From Megaustenia siamemsis (taxonomy: Eukaryota > Mollusca > Gastropoda > Stylommatophora > Ariophantidae): a stretch of DNA of 64,000 nt. The position numbers were made by a program, and so were the translations under genes. Below the pieces are notes generated by a model that saw nothing but the letters and a program-made list of their open reading frames with translations, was not told the origin of the DNA and ran no database searches. Position 1 is the stretch's first letter, and every line of letters begins with the position of its first letter. This document shows, piece by piece, positions 20,961 through 32,472 of this stretch. The stretch covers positions 62,264,092 through 62,328,091 of the forward strand of contig JAVIAB010000101.1 in NCBI GenBank assembly GCA_032433765.1, given 5' to 3'.

Positions 20961-21768
20961 TCCATTTATTTACTCCAACATTTCGAATACATATATTTTT
21001 TTTTTCTTCAGCCAACGAGATTGAACGTGATCCGAGACCGCACTATTCCAGTTGACGTCACTTCCACTGATGTAAGATAGTCGTCATCCAGTTGATGATG
21101 TCAGATATATGCTACTTCATTTTCATTGGTGACATTGTCTATACATGACAAAACCACTCCGTCTTCAATTTTATATGTTAAAATGTTTATACAGAGGGAA
21201 GCCGTGACTCCAGGAATAACAATAATATATTTTCATTATATTATTATATTGCGTCCTTTTACTAAGAACATATATGGTATTATTTAATGAATCAACTTAT
21301 TAAATGTTCGTTATATAGTTGTATTGCGTCCTTTTTACAAAGAACATATGTGGGATTACTTACTGTATTGTACATCTGAAACATAACATTTGACATACTA
21401 TTTAAGATAAAATATGAATTAAACATAAATTACATATCTTTGCTTCAAACAAGTTTGCCCAGTATGTTCATCGGTGAGTATTTCAACTGCTAAATGTTCC
21501 CACTATATTGTAAAAACAGAACCCACCAAGTGTGTTTGTACACGGTAATTATATCCCCTTTTTTATTTTCTTATCCTCAAACTGAGTCGATGAAGAAATC
21601 ATTTTTGGATATTTTTAGTAAATTTAGAAAACTCTTTGATGGGTATGTCTAGTAATCAATTATTTAAAGTTTTCAAAAACTAGGTAACATTTGATATAAA
21701 TACAGTAATATGGTAATTAGCATAACGTACCGCCTCTTTTACTTCTTCAATTGTACCATCCAATTCCT
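20961..21768. other. Unassigned AT-rich sequence
   Basis: AT-rich. It has two imperfect copies of a segment (ATTATATTGCGTCCTTTTAC... at 21240 and GTTGTATTGCGTCCTTTTTA... at 21318) about 80 bp apart, and otherwise nothing recognisable. Confidence 0.5.
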
Positions 21769-21784
21769 AAGAAAGAAAAAAATA

Positions 21785-22120
21785 GGTAAAGTAAAGGTAA
21801 AGTATGAGACTTTAACCGGCGTCTTAGCACGCGAGTTTCTACCCATGTGTGCTCGGCCGCCTATCCAGAAGTGTTCAGAGATTTCTGGACAGTGTCGCTT
21901 CAAGCATCGAAACTAACAATATGAGGTGACATTCGTCACCTTCTCAGGGTAATACCCTGGTACCCATTTCTACCAACGGCTGGGTCGACCGTGGGTGTAT
22001 TTTCTGTTTTCCAACCACGAGTACAACTCACACTGCTTCCAGCGGGAATCGATCACGTGTTGTCCGAACGTCGGTAGCTCAGTCTAGTAGTTTTCCCAAC
22101 AAGGCTACCGAGGCCCCCGA
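21785..22120 (-). mobile_element. tRNA-derived SINE C, copy 2
   Basis: The minus strand starts GGGGGCCTCGGTAGCCTTGT (A-box region), has the B box GATCGATTCCC, and passes through GGTCGACCCAGCCGTTGG and ATGGGTACCAGGGTATTACC. It ends CATACTTTACCTTTACTTTA. An imperfect 12-bp flanking repeat (AAGAAAGAAAAA at 21769-21780, AAGGAAGAAAAA at 22121-22132) is a likely target-site duplication. Confidence 0.88.
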
Positions 22121-22214
22121 AGGAAGAAAAAGTTAAAGTGTAATGCAAGTTCTTAGAGTATATTGTAGCAACAATTAAGGAAATAAATCAAGATATTATA
22201 AATCGATTAAATAT

Positions 22215-22545
22215 ATAAAACTTTCATCATCTTCATGTGCCATACCGGTTAGCGTTGGCAATCATATACTTACACAATCTTCTATCCATCGTACATCGTA
22301 TCAATTCTGTTGTTAACTGTTTTCCATGCCGTGACATCAAGGTGTCTAGTATTGTCTCTCTTTGTTGTCCATGATCTATCTTTCCCTGTATTTTACCAGT
22401 TGTAACCAATTATTTCAATTTTCTACTTCATATGATGTGCTCGAATGTTGATGTTTCTTTCTGATGTCTCCAAGGAGCTCCCTTGTTGTGTTGGCCTCCC
22501 TGCGAATTTTTTCGTTGGTCTTTTTAGCTGTCCATGGAACTTTTG
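22215..22545 (-). mobile_element. LINE family G, 3' end fragment
   Basis: The reverse complement matches G from the FNVPWTAKKTNEKI-like segment through KRELLGDIRK and a GHIM-like segment to the 3' end CAACGCTAACCGGTATGGCA. It ends in the TGATGA-like tail. There are several frame breaks. Confidence 0.8.
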
Positions 22546-22689
22546 TACGTAATTTTATATGACAATGTTAGAAGGTAGTTTGCCATTCCTTTCCTTCTTG
22601 GCAGTGACTGTACTAGTCGGAGATCATTGTCTCTATAAATGAAATACTCTGCCTGCCATCACGGAGTGGGGACCATAACCGGCACTGCT

Positions 22690-23765
22690 TGTCGGCTGCT
22701 CCCACAACACAACCACCACCTACTCCCACATCACCAACCACCACCTGCTCCCACAATACCAACTACCACCTTCTCCACAACACCAACCACCACCTTCTCC
22801 CACAAGACCAACCACTACCTGCACCCACAACACCAACCACCACCTGCTCCCACAACACCAACCACCACCTACTCCCACATCACCAACCACCTCGTGCTCC
22901 CACAATACCAACTACCACCTTCTCCACAACACCAACCTACAGCTGCTCCCACAACACCAACCACCACCTGCTCCCACAACACCAACCACTACCTGCTCCC
23001 ACAACACCAACCACCACCTGCTCCCACAACACCAACCACTACCTGCTCCCACAACACCAACCACCATCTGCTCCCATAACACCAACCACCATCTGCTCCC
23101 AACACCAACCACCACCTGCTCCTACAACACCAACCACCACCTGCTCCCACAACACCAACCACTACCTGCTCCTACAACACCAACCACCATCTGCTCCCAT
23201 AACACCAACCACCATCTGCTCCCAACACCAACCACCACCTGCTCCTACAACACCAACCACCACCTGCTCCCACAACACCAACCACCACCTGCTCCCACAA
23301 CACCAACCACCATCTGCTCCCATAACACCAACCACCATCTGCTCCCAACACCAACCACCACCTGCTCCTACAACACCAACCACCACCTGCTCCCACAACA
23401 CCAACCACCACCTGCTCCCACAACACCAACCACCATCTGCTCCCATAACACCAACCACCATCTGCTCCCAACACCAACCACCACCTGCTCCTACAACACC
23501 AACCACCACCTGCTCCCACAACACCAACCACTACCTGCTCCCACAACACCAACCACCATCTGCTCCCATAACACCAACCACCATCTGCTCCCAACACCAA
23601 CCACCACCTGCTCCTACAACACCAACCACCACCTGCTCCCACAACACCAACCACCACCTGCTCCCACAACACCAACCACCATCTGCTCCCACAACACCAA
23701 CCACCACCTGCTCCCACAACACCAACCACCACCTGCTCCCACAACACCAACCACCACCTTCTCCA
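22690..23765. repeat. 25-bp minisatellite with a 123-bp higher-order unit
   Basis: About 43 copies of a 25-bp unit (CCAACCACCACCTGCTCCCA CAACA). From about 23060 to 23670 a higher-order unit of 123 bp (five 25-mers minus two bases) occurs about five times, marked by CCATCTGCTCCCATAACACC followed by CCATCTGCTCCCAACACC. Because 25 is one more than a multiple of three and the unit has no stop, plus-strand frames remain open for long distances and the encoded string cycles every 25 residues. Confidence 0.95.
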
Positions 23766-24109
23766 ATAATTTCACGTAAACCTGATAGTGGGGTCCCATT
23801 GGAAGTTCCACCTTGCCCAAGTGGGTCCCCAAGACTAGAGGAAAGGAGACGTCTTGCATCAGGTTAGGTAAGAACCCGACCCCGCTAACTTCTAGAGTAC
23901 GGGATCCCATATTTCTTATTTACTGAATGTGATCTATTTAAACAACAAAATTGACCCAATATAATTTAAGTGTATTTGACCTGATTAGACTTTGTGATAT
24001 AAAGAAACCTGTAACCGTCAGTAGAATGTAAAGTTGTGTCCTAGGCGTGTGTGAACCACAAATTAGAGACCGATTAAACGTATATAATTTAGAGGGTAGC
24101 ATAGAGTTT
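23766..24109. other. Unassigned sequence
   Basis: Starts with ATAATTTCACGTAAACCTGA directly after the minisatellite. It has several G/C-rich partial palindromes (GGGTCCCATT, GGGATCCCAT) but no recognised family. Confidence 0.4.
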
Positions 24110-24812
24110 ATTAACATGAGTTGAAGATCTAGTCTGAACAGTAAGAAAACAGAAGCAATGGTCATATGGAAGGTACAATCATCCCCATCATGCAGCATAA
24201 AAATAAAACGGGCAAATGTGAAACAAGTTCGACGCTTCAAATACTAGGGCACAATAATAACACAAAATGGAACAGGCAACACAAACAATAAGAAGCAAAA
24301 TAGCTCAGGACAAAGAAGCTACACAAAATGAAAGCATTTTATTAAATAAATCTATGTCAATAGAAGTGATGAAGGGAGTTTAGCGGTGCTATATTGAGCC
24401 ACATCTGACCCATGGAGGCGTAATATGGACCGTAAACAAAGAAATGAAAAGACTATTAGAGGCCATAGAGATGGGATTTCTCAGAAGAATATTGAACGTT
24501 CCGTGTACAGCTAAAAATATCAACGAGGAAATATTTAAGGGGTCAACACAAAAAGGGAGCTCCTAAGAAACAACAGAAACAAACGGTCAACAATTTTTCA
24601 GACACATCTTGTGAAGAAGAACTTTGGAATACTCGGTTACAACTGGAAAAATACAGGGAAAAACATAAATCGGACGACAAAGAGAGGAAATACTAGATAG
24701 TTTGGTGTCACAGTCGACAACAGAATTGATACCATGCACGCTGGATAGAAGATTGTGGAAGGACATGATCGCCTACACCAAACAGTATGGCACATGATGA
24801 TAATGATGTTTG
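24110..24812 (+). mobile_element. LINE family G, RT C-terminal part
   Basis: Covers family G from SLNSKKTEAMVIWK-like sequence, through VKQVRRFKY and MSIEV, LRRILNVPCTAK and ENINEEI, to FRHIL and the 3' end. It has multiple stops and frameshifts. The end is CAGTATGGCACATGATGATAATG. Confidence 0.8.
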
Positions 24813-25195
24813 CCATGAGTTGATGGAACATACAACTGTTTCAAAATGTTAAGTAGTTTGTGTACACATTGTCTAAGTATTGAAAACCAAAGAAAAGAAA
24901 ATTGACATAACAAGTTTGATAAAGCCTTTCTTTTGATATATTTCGTAGGATAGGATGACACGTCAGTTAAACCACAATTTAATTTGTCAAAGGGGTATGC
25001 TGCTGTTATTCTCTCGGTCTTTTATACAATATTAATAATAATATGATTATTATTCTGCAATTTATTCTATATATTTTCTCAATTACAATCATATATATCA
25101 CATTCTTTCTGCTCAAACACATCATTGTAAATAGACATTGGTTTTAAAATACACATTATCAAAACTACACATTGTAAATACGCACCACTCTAGAT
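24813..25195. other. Unassigned AT-rich sequence
   Basis: AT-rich, no recognisable feature. Confidence 0.4.
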
Positions 25196-25880
25196 CAATA
25201 TCATCATCGAGTGCCTACTCCGCAACGAAGGTTGGCTACCGTGGATCGCCATTCTGCTCTGTCTCTTGCTTTGATGGTGCAGGTTGTCATAGGCTGATCT
25301 GTCCATCTTTTGATGTTACTCGTCTATGTTAGTCTTGGTCTGCCTCTGCCTCTTTTACCTTATATTTTCTCTTCCAATATTACTTGTAGTAGATTGTTGT
25401 ATCTTTTAATATTCCCTAAACATTTTATTTGTCTTATTCTAATTGTTTTTTGTAGTTATCTTTTCATTTTTAGGTGTTTTAAAAATGCATCGTTTGTTTC
25501 CATTGTCTTCCATTCAATTCTACCTATTCTTCTATAGATACACACTTCAAAGGCTTCAATATTATGTTCTCTTTTCTGGTCTGATGTCCATGTTTCAGCA
25601 CTATACAGGAATATTGAGAAGATGTAACATTTTGCTATTCTTAGTTTTGACCCTGGTGTTATTTGTTTTGATGTTAGTATACTTTTCATGGCATTACAAT
25701 TACTTTTTTGCCATACCTATTCTTTTGTCTATTTCAGTTTTACATTTGCCATTACTGGTTATAGTATGTCCCGGGCAGTTGTAGTTCTGAACTGTCTCCA
25801 GGTGTATTCCTTCAACGTCTCAAACAATCGTCATTATTCTCTTCCAGTCGTTTCTGCCTCTAACTGCTTTCTGTGATTTA
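25196..25880 (-). mobile_element. LINE family F, 3' part
   Basis: A minus-strand ORF (25689-25456) reads MKSILTSKQITPGSKLRIAK, then CYIFSIFLYSAETWTSDQK and a CIYRRIGRIEWK segment. The remaining minus-strand sequence continues to the conserved F end near 25200 (GTGCCTACTCCGCAACGAAGG on the plus strand). The 5' part reaches back to the NYPGHTI-like segment. It is about 680 bp long and 5'-truncated. Confidence 0.85.
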
Positions 25881-25940
25881 ACGAAATTGAGACATGTCAC
25901 TAATGTGTTACTGTCATTTCAGTCATGAAAAAGGGCATGC

Positions 25941-25951
25941 TCTCTCTCTCC

Positions 25952-25993
<42 letters not shown>
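25941..25993. repeat. (CT)n microsatellite
   Basis: CT dinucleotide run followed by ATCACACACACT. Confidence 0.95.
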
Positions 25994-25994
<1 letters not shown>

Positions 25995-26516
25995 CACACA
26001 CTCTATTGGCCGTTGCGTCTTTCCACATTAGCAGTTCCATGCTTGTTGAGTTTGCCACGTTGCTATTTAGTCTTGATAGTTCATAATACTCATCGCCATG
26101 TATCATCATTTAAATATGTCAATTGTACAAACTACACAAATGTTTTGTATTGTCTCCTTCGAATTGGCTGATTCTTAACAAACCTTTCATTTTCTTTGTT
26201 CAGCCATGTTGGCTCTTCTAAACTCCGATACAAACATGTTTATATTTTCAGGACAAAGTTGAGATAAATTTTGTTAAGAAAGATGTCATATTTTTTTTCG
26301 TCTTTTATTCCCTTGTTAGAACAATATTTGTGCTAATGGATGCCTTTTACTCTTCTTGTTTAAGTTGTACCAATATTGTACTACCTGTTTACTGTTTGAT
26401 AACACTAGATCCTTTAATATTCGTTAGTTTAATAAGCTTTTTCTTGTCTGTTGATGTGATTCTGCCCTTTCACACAAAGATTCATCACTTCAAATTCTGC
26501 AGGCGAATAGTAGTGA

Positions 26517-26518
<2 letters not shown>
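25994..26518. other. Unassigned sequence
   Basis: AT-rich, with no recognisable repeat. The ORF starting at 26330 crosses an AT array into LINE H, so it is chimeric and not a gene. Confidence 0.4.

Positions 26519-26582
<64 letters not shown>
26519..26582. repeat. (AT)n microsatellite
   Basis: Pure TA dinucleotide run directly abutting the 5' breakpoint of a LINE H fragment. Confidence 0.95.
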
Positions 26583-26584
<2 letters not shown>

Positions 26585-26777
26585 ACAGCTAAGCAGATTA
26601 ATGAAAGTGTTCTGAAAGAGGTCAAATCAAAAAGAGAGCTAATTTCCAATATTAGGAAGAAACAATCATCATTTTGTGGTCATGTAATGAGAAGAGAACA
26701 GCTGGAATATATATTAACAACTGGAAAAATTGAGGGACGAAGAGATAGAAGGAAGCAAAAAGAAAACAAATACCAGA
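26583..26777 (+). mobile_element. LINE family H, internal C-terminal fragment
   Basis: Encodes WTAKQINESVLKEVKSKREL, then ISNIRKKQSSFCGHVMRREQ and LEYILTTGKIEGRRDRRK. It is open throughout and ends abruptly at NKYQ, where repeat R1 begins. Confidence 0.85.
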
Positions 26778-27481
26778 CGAACAGGATGAGACGAACAACT
26801 GTTTCAATGAGATCAAATGCACATCTTATGTTCAACAGCAAACCGACTGAACCAATACACCAACTGTTGATCTGATTAAAAAAAATAAAAATATGATGGC
26901 TGCTTGTATTTCCCTCGATTGTGCTGCTTTTTGCCTCAAGAACACGCCAGACGTCCAATTCCACACCCCTGATGGGGTTCAAAATGCTAGGGAAAGACCT
27001 CCAAAAAGAATTGCAACTTTCGTGACACTGGTAAGTAGTATATGTCAGATCACGTCATTTAACATTCCGTACAGCTAGATTTACATGAGCCTCGGTGGCC
27101 GAGTAGTTAGTGTGCTCGCTTCCTGACCAGAAGGGTCCGGGTGCGATCCCCAATAGTGGATATATTTTTTTTCCTGACTGACAATGCTTCGGGGTTCACC
27201 CAAGCCTCTAAAATTGGGTACCAGAGACTTTTCTGAAAGGTAAAGGCGACCTGGCGTGATACCGACCACATCACCCAAAAATATGCCTTGGTCATATAAA
27301 CATATGGTCAGTAACACCATATTCCCCATAAGCCTAACAAGGCATGGGGGGGAACCTTTACTTTTTACAGCTGGAGTTCAAAGATAGAGGTTAGCTACAT
27401 TTTTTCCATAACATGTCATATCTCACCATAGGCCATATTTCAAGAAGTATAAGTCCCATCATGCTTTGTGGTATCGTTGCA
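26778..27481. repeat. Dispersed repeat R1, copy 2 (carries a SINE)
   Basis: Matches 303-1000 along its length, including the embedded SINE at the same position. Here it lies directly after a LINE H fragment instead of a LINE A tail. Confidence 0.75.
27086..27365 (+). mobile_element. tRNA-derived SINE A, copy 2
   Basis: A-box region GGTGGCCGAGTAGTTAGTG and B box GGGTGCGATCCCC. The body matches copy 1 at about 85-90% by eye. It is flanked by TACAGCTAGATTTACA (27070-27085) and TACAGCTGGAGTTCA (27366-27380), the same target duplication as in copy 1. Confidence 0.85.
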
Positions 27482-28173
27482 GGAATATTTCCCCGTATTT
27501 CTTTTTAAAAAAATACTATCTAGTAATATACTAAAAAGATACTATCTAAATTATATGTATATATATAATTTGTTTCTGCGAAAAAAGAAATGCAATGCCA
27601 ATTTAAAAAAAAAAACATTATTCTATAATCAATAACGATGAAGTTCATGTGACACGTTGATATATAACTGACATCATCGTCACATTAGCAAGCCTTTTAT
27701 AACGAAAATTAGCTCGCCGCTTTCAGCGATTTATTATTATTTATTGTTTTTTCGTGTTGCTTTTGTTTTCACTCATTCGTATATCAGAATCATTCCTGTT
27801 TTTATTGTACGCAATTTGGTGTATTTTTTTTACACGGCATCTCTTGATATAACAAAATAACACTTACAGTTATCATCTGGTACATACATTCTGTATGGGT
27901 TTCATATTTGCTGACGATTTGCCTGCAGCCGTCAATAGAATTGCATTTTCTTTCGCTGATGTGCAAGCTTTAATTGGCCAAGCTTCTAAAACGGAAAACT
28001 CGCTCAAATTAAATTTCATTTACACATTTCCCTCCCAGGGCGAAGACGGAACATACGACGAAAGTCATAGTCATTAACGTACGACGATCTGCTGCTTATG
28101 CTTGTAGTTCTTGGTTGTTTCCTAGTTATCCGTATATATTATTATATATATTTTATTATTAAATAATAGCTAT

Positions 28174-28177
<4 letters not shown>
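27482..28177. other. Unassigned AT-rich sequence
   Basis: No gene recognised. A 60-codon ORF at 27895 (FADDLPAAVNRIAFSFADVQ) looks superficially like an RT catalytic box but the context does not match any LINE here. Confidence 0.4.

Positions 28178-28231
<54 letters not shown>
28178..28231. repeat. (AT)n microsatellite
   Basis: Pure TA run abutting the truncated 5' side of a LINE A fragment. Confidence 0.95.
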
Positions 28232-28235
<4 letters not shown>

Positions 28236-28239
28236 AACA

Positions 28240-28565
28240 AACATGAAAGATAACCTCTGAGATAAACTGTGTTAGACGAATGATAGGAAACAGTCTAAGA
28301 GTTAAGATAATAAATGTAGGACTGAGAAGAAAGTTTCGAATAGCCACCGCCATAGAATATATAAAGAAACAATAGATACAATAGTTTGGCCACGTGACAA
28401 GGCAGAAAGTTAAAAACACAACAAAAAGAGCCTTCAGTAAACTTTGTGAGAAGACCAGACCCAAGGGTCGGCCACGAACAAGATGGATGGATTTAATATT
28501 AGAAGCACTAGGAAACATAACAGCAGCAGAGGCGAACAGAAGAGCAAATGAGAAAGGAAAGAAGT
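28240..28565 (+). mobile_element. LINE family A, 3' end fragment
   Basis: Encodes RRMIGNSLRVKIINVGLRRK, IEYIKKQ, FGHVTRQKVKNTTKRAFSKL and GRPRTRWMDLILEALGNITA with several stops. It matches the family A end but diverges after ANEKGKK. Confidence 0.82.
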
Positions 28566-29224
28566 AGAAGTTACATAGTTTGTTGTTGTTTGTTGTTCCG
28601 GCTAAAGGCCTACTTGGCCGAAGCATCGATTTTTGTTTTGTTACTCATACAAGTAAAGCTGTTACCATACCACTTTTTTCTCATTAAAAAAATTCTTATT
28701 GTTTCGTAGATCCATGATTAATCTTCCTTATTGTTCTGTGCAGCGATTCCATTGGTCTACCATTGTGGTCGTGGAACAGGAACCCCAACATTTAATTATC
28801 AGTAAACTAAAGAGTTCACGTTTTGAAATTCTCATAACGTATGTTACACTTCTGATATACTCAAGCTTGCATATCTAACTTACATCATTTGTGCTATTAC
28901 TTTCGTTTTTAACCACGTCTAACACCTAGAAAAGCAAAGTAATGTATACAAAATTAGAGTGTTTACAATATCAATGTCAATCTGGTTTAAATATTATCTA
29001 GTATGTTCAGGGAAGAATCTTGTCAAATATTTTCCTGTGAAACTATACAAACTACTTAGCAATTGAATAGCTGGAATAAGGCAATATATGCTAGCTTGAA
29101 GGCAATCATAATTAACTTATGACAGAATGTGTGATGTTTAAATTTAAGATAACGGAACTACCCTCAGACAAGATTATAACACGTGCACTACATTCGCTGT
29201 CAGTCGATGCTGACTTATTGTCAC
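28566..29224. other. Unassigned sequence
   Basis: AT-rich with no recognisable repeat or gene. It includes TTGTTGTTTGTTGTTCCGGC near 28580. Confidence 0.4.
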
Positions 29225-29700
29225 CAGTATCATGCTTCAGTAATCACAATGAAAGTTGAAAGCATTTGAAAATAGATGTCTAAGGAAAATAGTTGGTATA
29301 GCGTGGAATGAATTCAAAACAAATAAAGATATTATACAAATCGCCAATCAATCACTAATACTATCAGTAATCAAGAAAAGACGCTGGACATATATTGAAC
29401 ATGTCATGAGAAGAGATAATAATCGAATAGTAAAGCAACCCCTCAAGAGGGAAACAAAAGGTAGGAGAAAAAGAGGCAGGACCAGAGAAACACTGAGAAA
29501 AACATTTATCAGGCAGGCAAAGGCAACAGGTATCGGCTCCCTCAATGAGATCGAGATTCTTGCGTAGAAAAGAGATAATTGGCGCGATTTAATAAAAGTT
29601 CTTTTACAAGGATTGAAGCTGTTAGAAACAAAATGTCGATACAGGGAAAGGGTATCTGAGTCTATGCCCTATGGGCCGACTACGACTCGGACGGTCGCTA
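29225..29700 (+). mobile_element. LINE family J, C-terminal fragment
   Basis: A 103-codon ORF (29256-29567) reads MKAFENRCLRKIVGIAWNEF, LSVIKKRRWTYIEHVMRRDN and KGRRKRGRTRETLRKTFIRQ. This is the post-RT region of a non-LTR element with an H-V-RR motif. After one stop the frame continues as KRDNWRDLIKVLLQGLKLLE. It is the only copy in the window. Confidence 0.8.
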
Positions 29701-30016
29701 GAATCTCAATGACCATTTGTTTATTCTTGATTGTAAACACCACTGACACATGTTTACTTGGTCGTGCTGTTTAGCTATTTAATTGCTTCAAGACGATCAA
29801 TCATGTGGAAAGTTTGTTTCATAACAAAAATGTCATAGATTATGGGAATTAGTGAAGATCGAACGGATGCACACAACGTATCACGTTTATTAGTAACACG
29901 TTTCGTAACTTATTAGAAAAAAAGAATACAAGTGTCACCAATTTCCTTTTAATTTTTGTGAAAACGCCATTTCCAGATCATTTTTGTTAATTTGAACAAT
30001 CTTTGCAACACGAATA
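29701..30016. other. Unassigned AT-rich sequence
   Basis: No recognisable feature. Confidence 0.4.
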
Positions 30017-30615
30017 ATCATCAAGTACCGGGACTGCTGGCGTAATTGATCATGTATTTCCACAACTTTCGATCTTTGACAGCTATTTATATTTTCTGTT
30101 GTTGATCTTCTGCCAAGCCATTCTCTTAAGGTGTATGGTATTTTTTTTTCTCTTTGCTTCCCTCTATCTCTTCGTCCCTCAATTTACCCAGTTGTTACAA
30201 TTTATTCCACTTGTTCTCTTCTCATTACATGGCCTAAAAAATGATGATTGTTTCTTCCTAATATTGGAAATTAGCTCTCTTTTTACTTTGGCCTCTTTCA
30301 GAACGTGTTCATTACTCTTCTTAGCTGTCCATATTATTCTCAACATTCTTCTGTAAAACAATATTTCTACAGACTCCAGTGATTTTCTTGTCTATTGTCC
30401 TATTGTCCATGATTCACATCCGATTGTTAAGATTGGCTCTAAATAACATTTAAGAACTCTTTTTCTTGTTTCAAATGTCAAAAATAGATTGCACAGTATC
30501 TTCCTCATTTATTGGAAAACTGCTTTTGCATGAGCCATTCTGCATCTCACCTCTGTTGTACATATTCCGTCTGAGGTTAACAAAGTTCCCAAATATTTAA
30601 ATAACATGAATAATA
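30017..30615 (-). mobile_element. LINE family H, 3' part
   Basis: The minus strand runs from a KYLGTLLTSDGICTTEVRCR-like segment through FYRRMLRIIWTAKKSNEHVL and KEAKVKRELISNIRKKQSSF to the 3' end. It is frameshifted in places and equivalent to 57896-58490. Confidence 0.82.
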
Positions 30616-30794
30616 GAACATGTTATTGTAGTTTATGAAACAAGCTTATGAACACAATAATCTATTTAGATCAACAGATCATATAACGATGGGCACATGT
30701 ATTTTCTGTTATTGAGTTGACCTGTGAAACTACCAACATATGTATCTATTTTCATTGCCTTTAACTGAAGATGATGAAACAAGTGTATTCATTT

Positions 30795-31705
30795 ACATGT
30801 TGAATGTAAATTAGAGAACGAAATATACGTACCATAAAACAACAGAAGAGAGGAAGAAATAAATGAAATACTATTTGCAGACGACCAAGTTATGATACAT
30901 GAAACAACTGAGGACCTACAAGAACATATCAACAGGCTAAACAATACTTGTAAACAATACAACATGAAGATCAACATAAGCAAAACCGAAGTAATGTCAA
31001 TAGCGAGAAAAAAAGAAAAACTAAACATCATAATAGATAATACAACTTTGAAGCAAGTAGACAATTGTAAATATCTGGGTAGCACGTTAACACAAGACAA
31101 TAACCAAGAGACAGAGATAGATATTAGGTGTAACAAAGCATGCCAAGTTATAGGCCAAGTATCAACACTAATCAAAAACCAAGCAATAACAACGGAAGCA
31201 AATCAGGGCAATATAGAAATCAATTTTTCTACCAACTCTGAGTTATCAGTGCCAGAATTGGACGCTGGACTCTAGAACAATAAGAAAGATAACGACCATC
31301 GAAATGAAATTTGCCAAAAGAATGACAGGAAACAGCTTAAGAGACAGAGTAAGAAACACTGACCTGAGGAAGAAACTCGAAATTGAACCAGCCATCGAAT
31401 ACATAAAGAAACAACAGATAAATTGGTTCGGCCACATAACAAGACAAAAAGAACTAACAATGACTCAAAGACCCTTAAATAAACGCTACGAAAACGCCAG
31501 ATTAAGAGAAAGACCAAGAAAGAGATGGATAAAGGGAATACTAGAGTCACTAGGAGGAATAACATCAGAAGAGGCCAACAGAAGAGCAAAGAATCGCAGA
31601 TTGTTTCTCCCCTCAACGCCAACGGCAGCAAAGGAAGGATAGAAGAGGAGGAAAGAAGAGGAAGAAGTTGAATGTATAAACAGATGTAAAACATCTGGAA
31701 AAAAT
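30795..31705 (+). mobile_element. LINE family A (diverged subfamily), RT C-terminal part
   Basis: The first ORF reads EEINEILFADDQVMIHETTE (intact FADD catalytic box), YNMKINISKTEVMSIARKKE and CKYLGSTLTQDNNQETEIDI. A shift near 31275 moves to the frame with RMTGNSLRDRVRNTDLRKKL, KQQINWFGHITRQKE and RERPRKRWIKGILESLGGIT. It is clearly related to family A but differs at many positions. Confidence 0.85.
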
Positions 31706-31814
31706 CAATATGCTGGAGAAACTGAACATTGATGGCAAGGATCTGCGAACGATACCAAAAAAAATATCATGTACTACCAATAAACAGCAGCCATGAGAAT
31801 TAGCAACCAAATAG

Positions 31815-32472
31815 GACAGTTTTTAATAGATATAAAAGGAATTGAAGTCAACGACTACAACCTAAACAATTTGCGATATTCAGATTACACAAGCTTAATA
31901 GCAGAGGCAGAGAATAAACTAAAAGAAATGATCGACATAAAAGTAAAATAAAGAAACAAAAAAGATGTCAGTCTGAATAGTAAGAAAAGAGAAGTAATGG
32001 CCATATCGAAGAAACAATCATCACCATCATGCAGCATAAAAAAATCTGAAACAAGTGAAACGCGTCAAATACTTTAGGCACAATAATAACATCCGATGGA
32101 AAATGCACCACAAAAATAAAAAGAAGAATAACTCAGGACAAAATAGCATTTCAGAAAATGAAAATAGTCGTATGTGACAATTCTATGTCAATAGAACTGA
32201 TGAACGGAGTTCAGCGGTGCTATATAGAGCTCAATCTGACTTATTGAGGCCAATCATGGACCGTAAACAAAGAAATAAAAAAAAAACGACTACAGGCCAC
32301 AGAGATGGAATTTCTCAGAAGAATGTTGAAAGTTCCCTGTACAGCTAAAAAGACCGCGGAGTAAATTCGTAAGGGGCCTACACAAAAAAGGGATCTCCTA
32401 AGAAACAACAGAAAGAAACAATCAACATTTTTCGGGCACATCATGAGAAGAGGAAAGATGGATTACTTGGTT
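31815..32472 (+). mobile_element. LINE family G, 5' part of a copy split by LINE F
   Basis: Starts in the RT motif C region (GIEVNDYNLNNLRYSDYTSL, with YADD degraded to YSDY) and runs through ENKLKEMIDI, a YFRHNNNI-like stretch, KIAFQKMKIVV and FLRRMLKVPCTAKKT. It is interrupted at 32472 by a LINE F fragment and continues at 32870. Confidence 0.82.

Noticed and set aside
22689..23867. A 392-codon plus-strand ORF rich in Pro, Thr and His
   Set aside because: It follows entirely from a 25-bp tandem repeat without stop codons in any plus frame. The repeat shifts frame at each unit and has no start context or signal peptide.
26330..26875. A 181-codon ORF as a gene
   Set aside because: It is a chimera of unique DNA, an Ile/Tyr-coding AT array and a LINE H fragment.
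27895..28077. FADD string in a 60-codon ORF as an RT catalytic box
   Set aside because: The residues around it do not match RT motif C of any LINE here, and motifs A and B are absent nearby.
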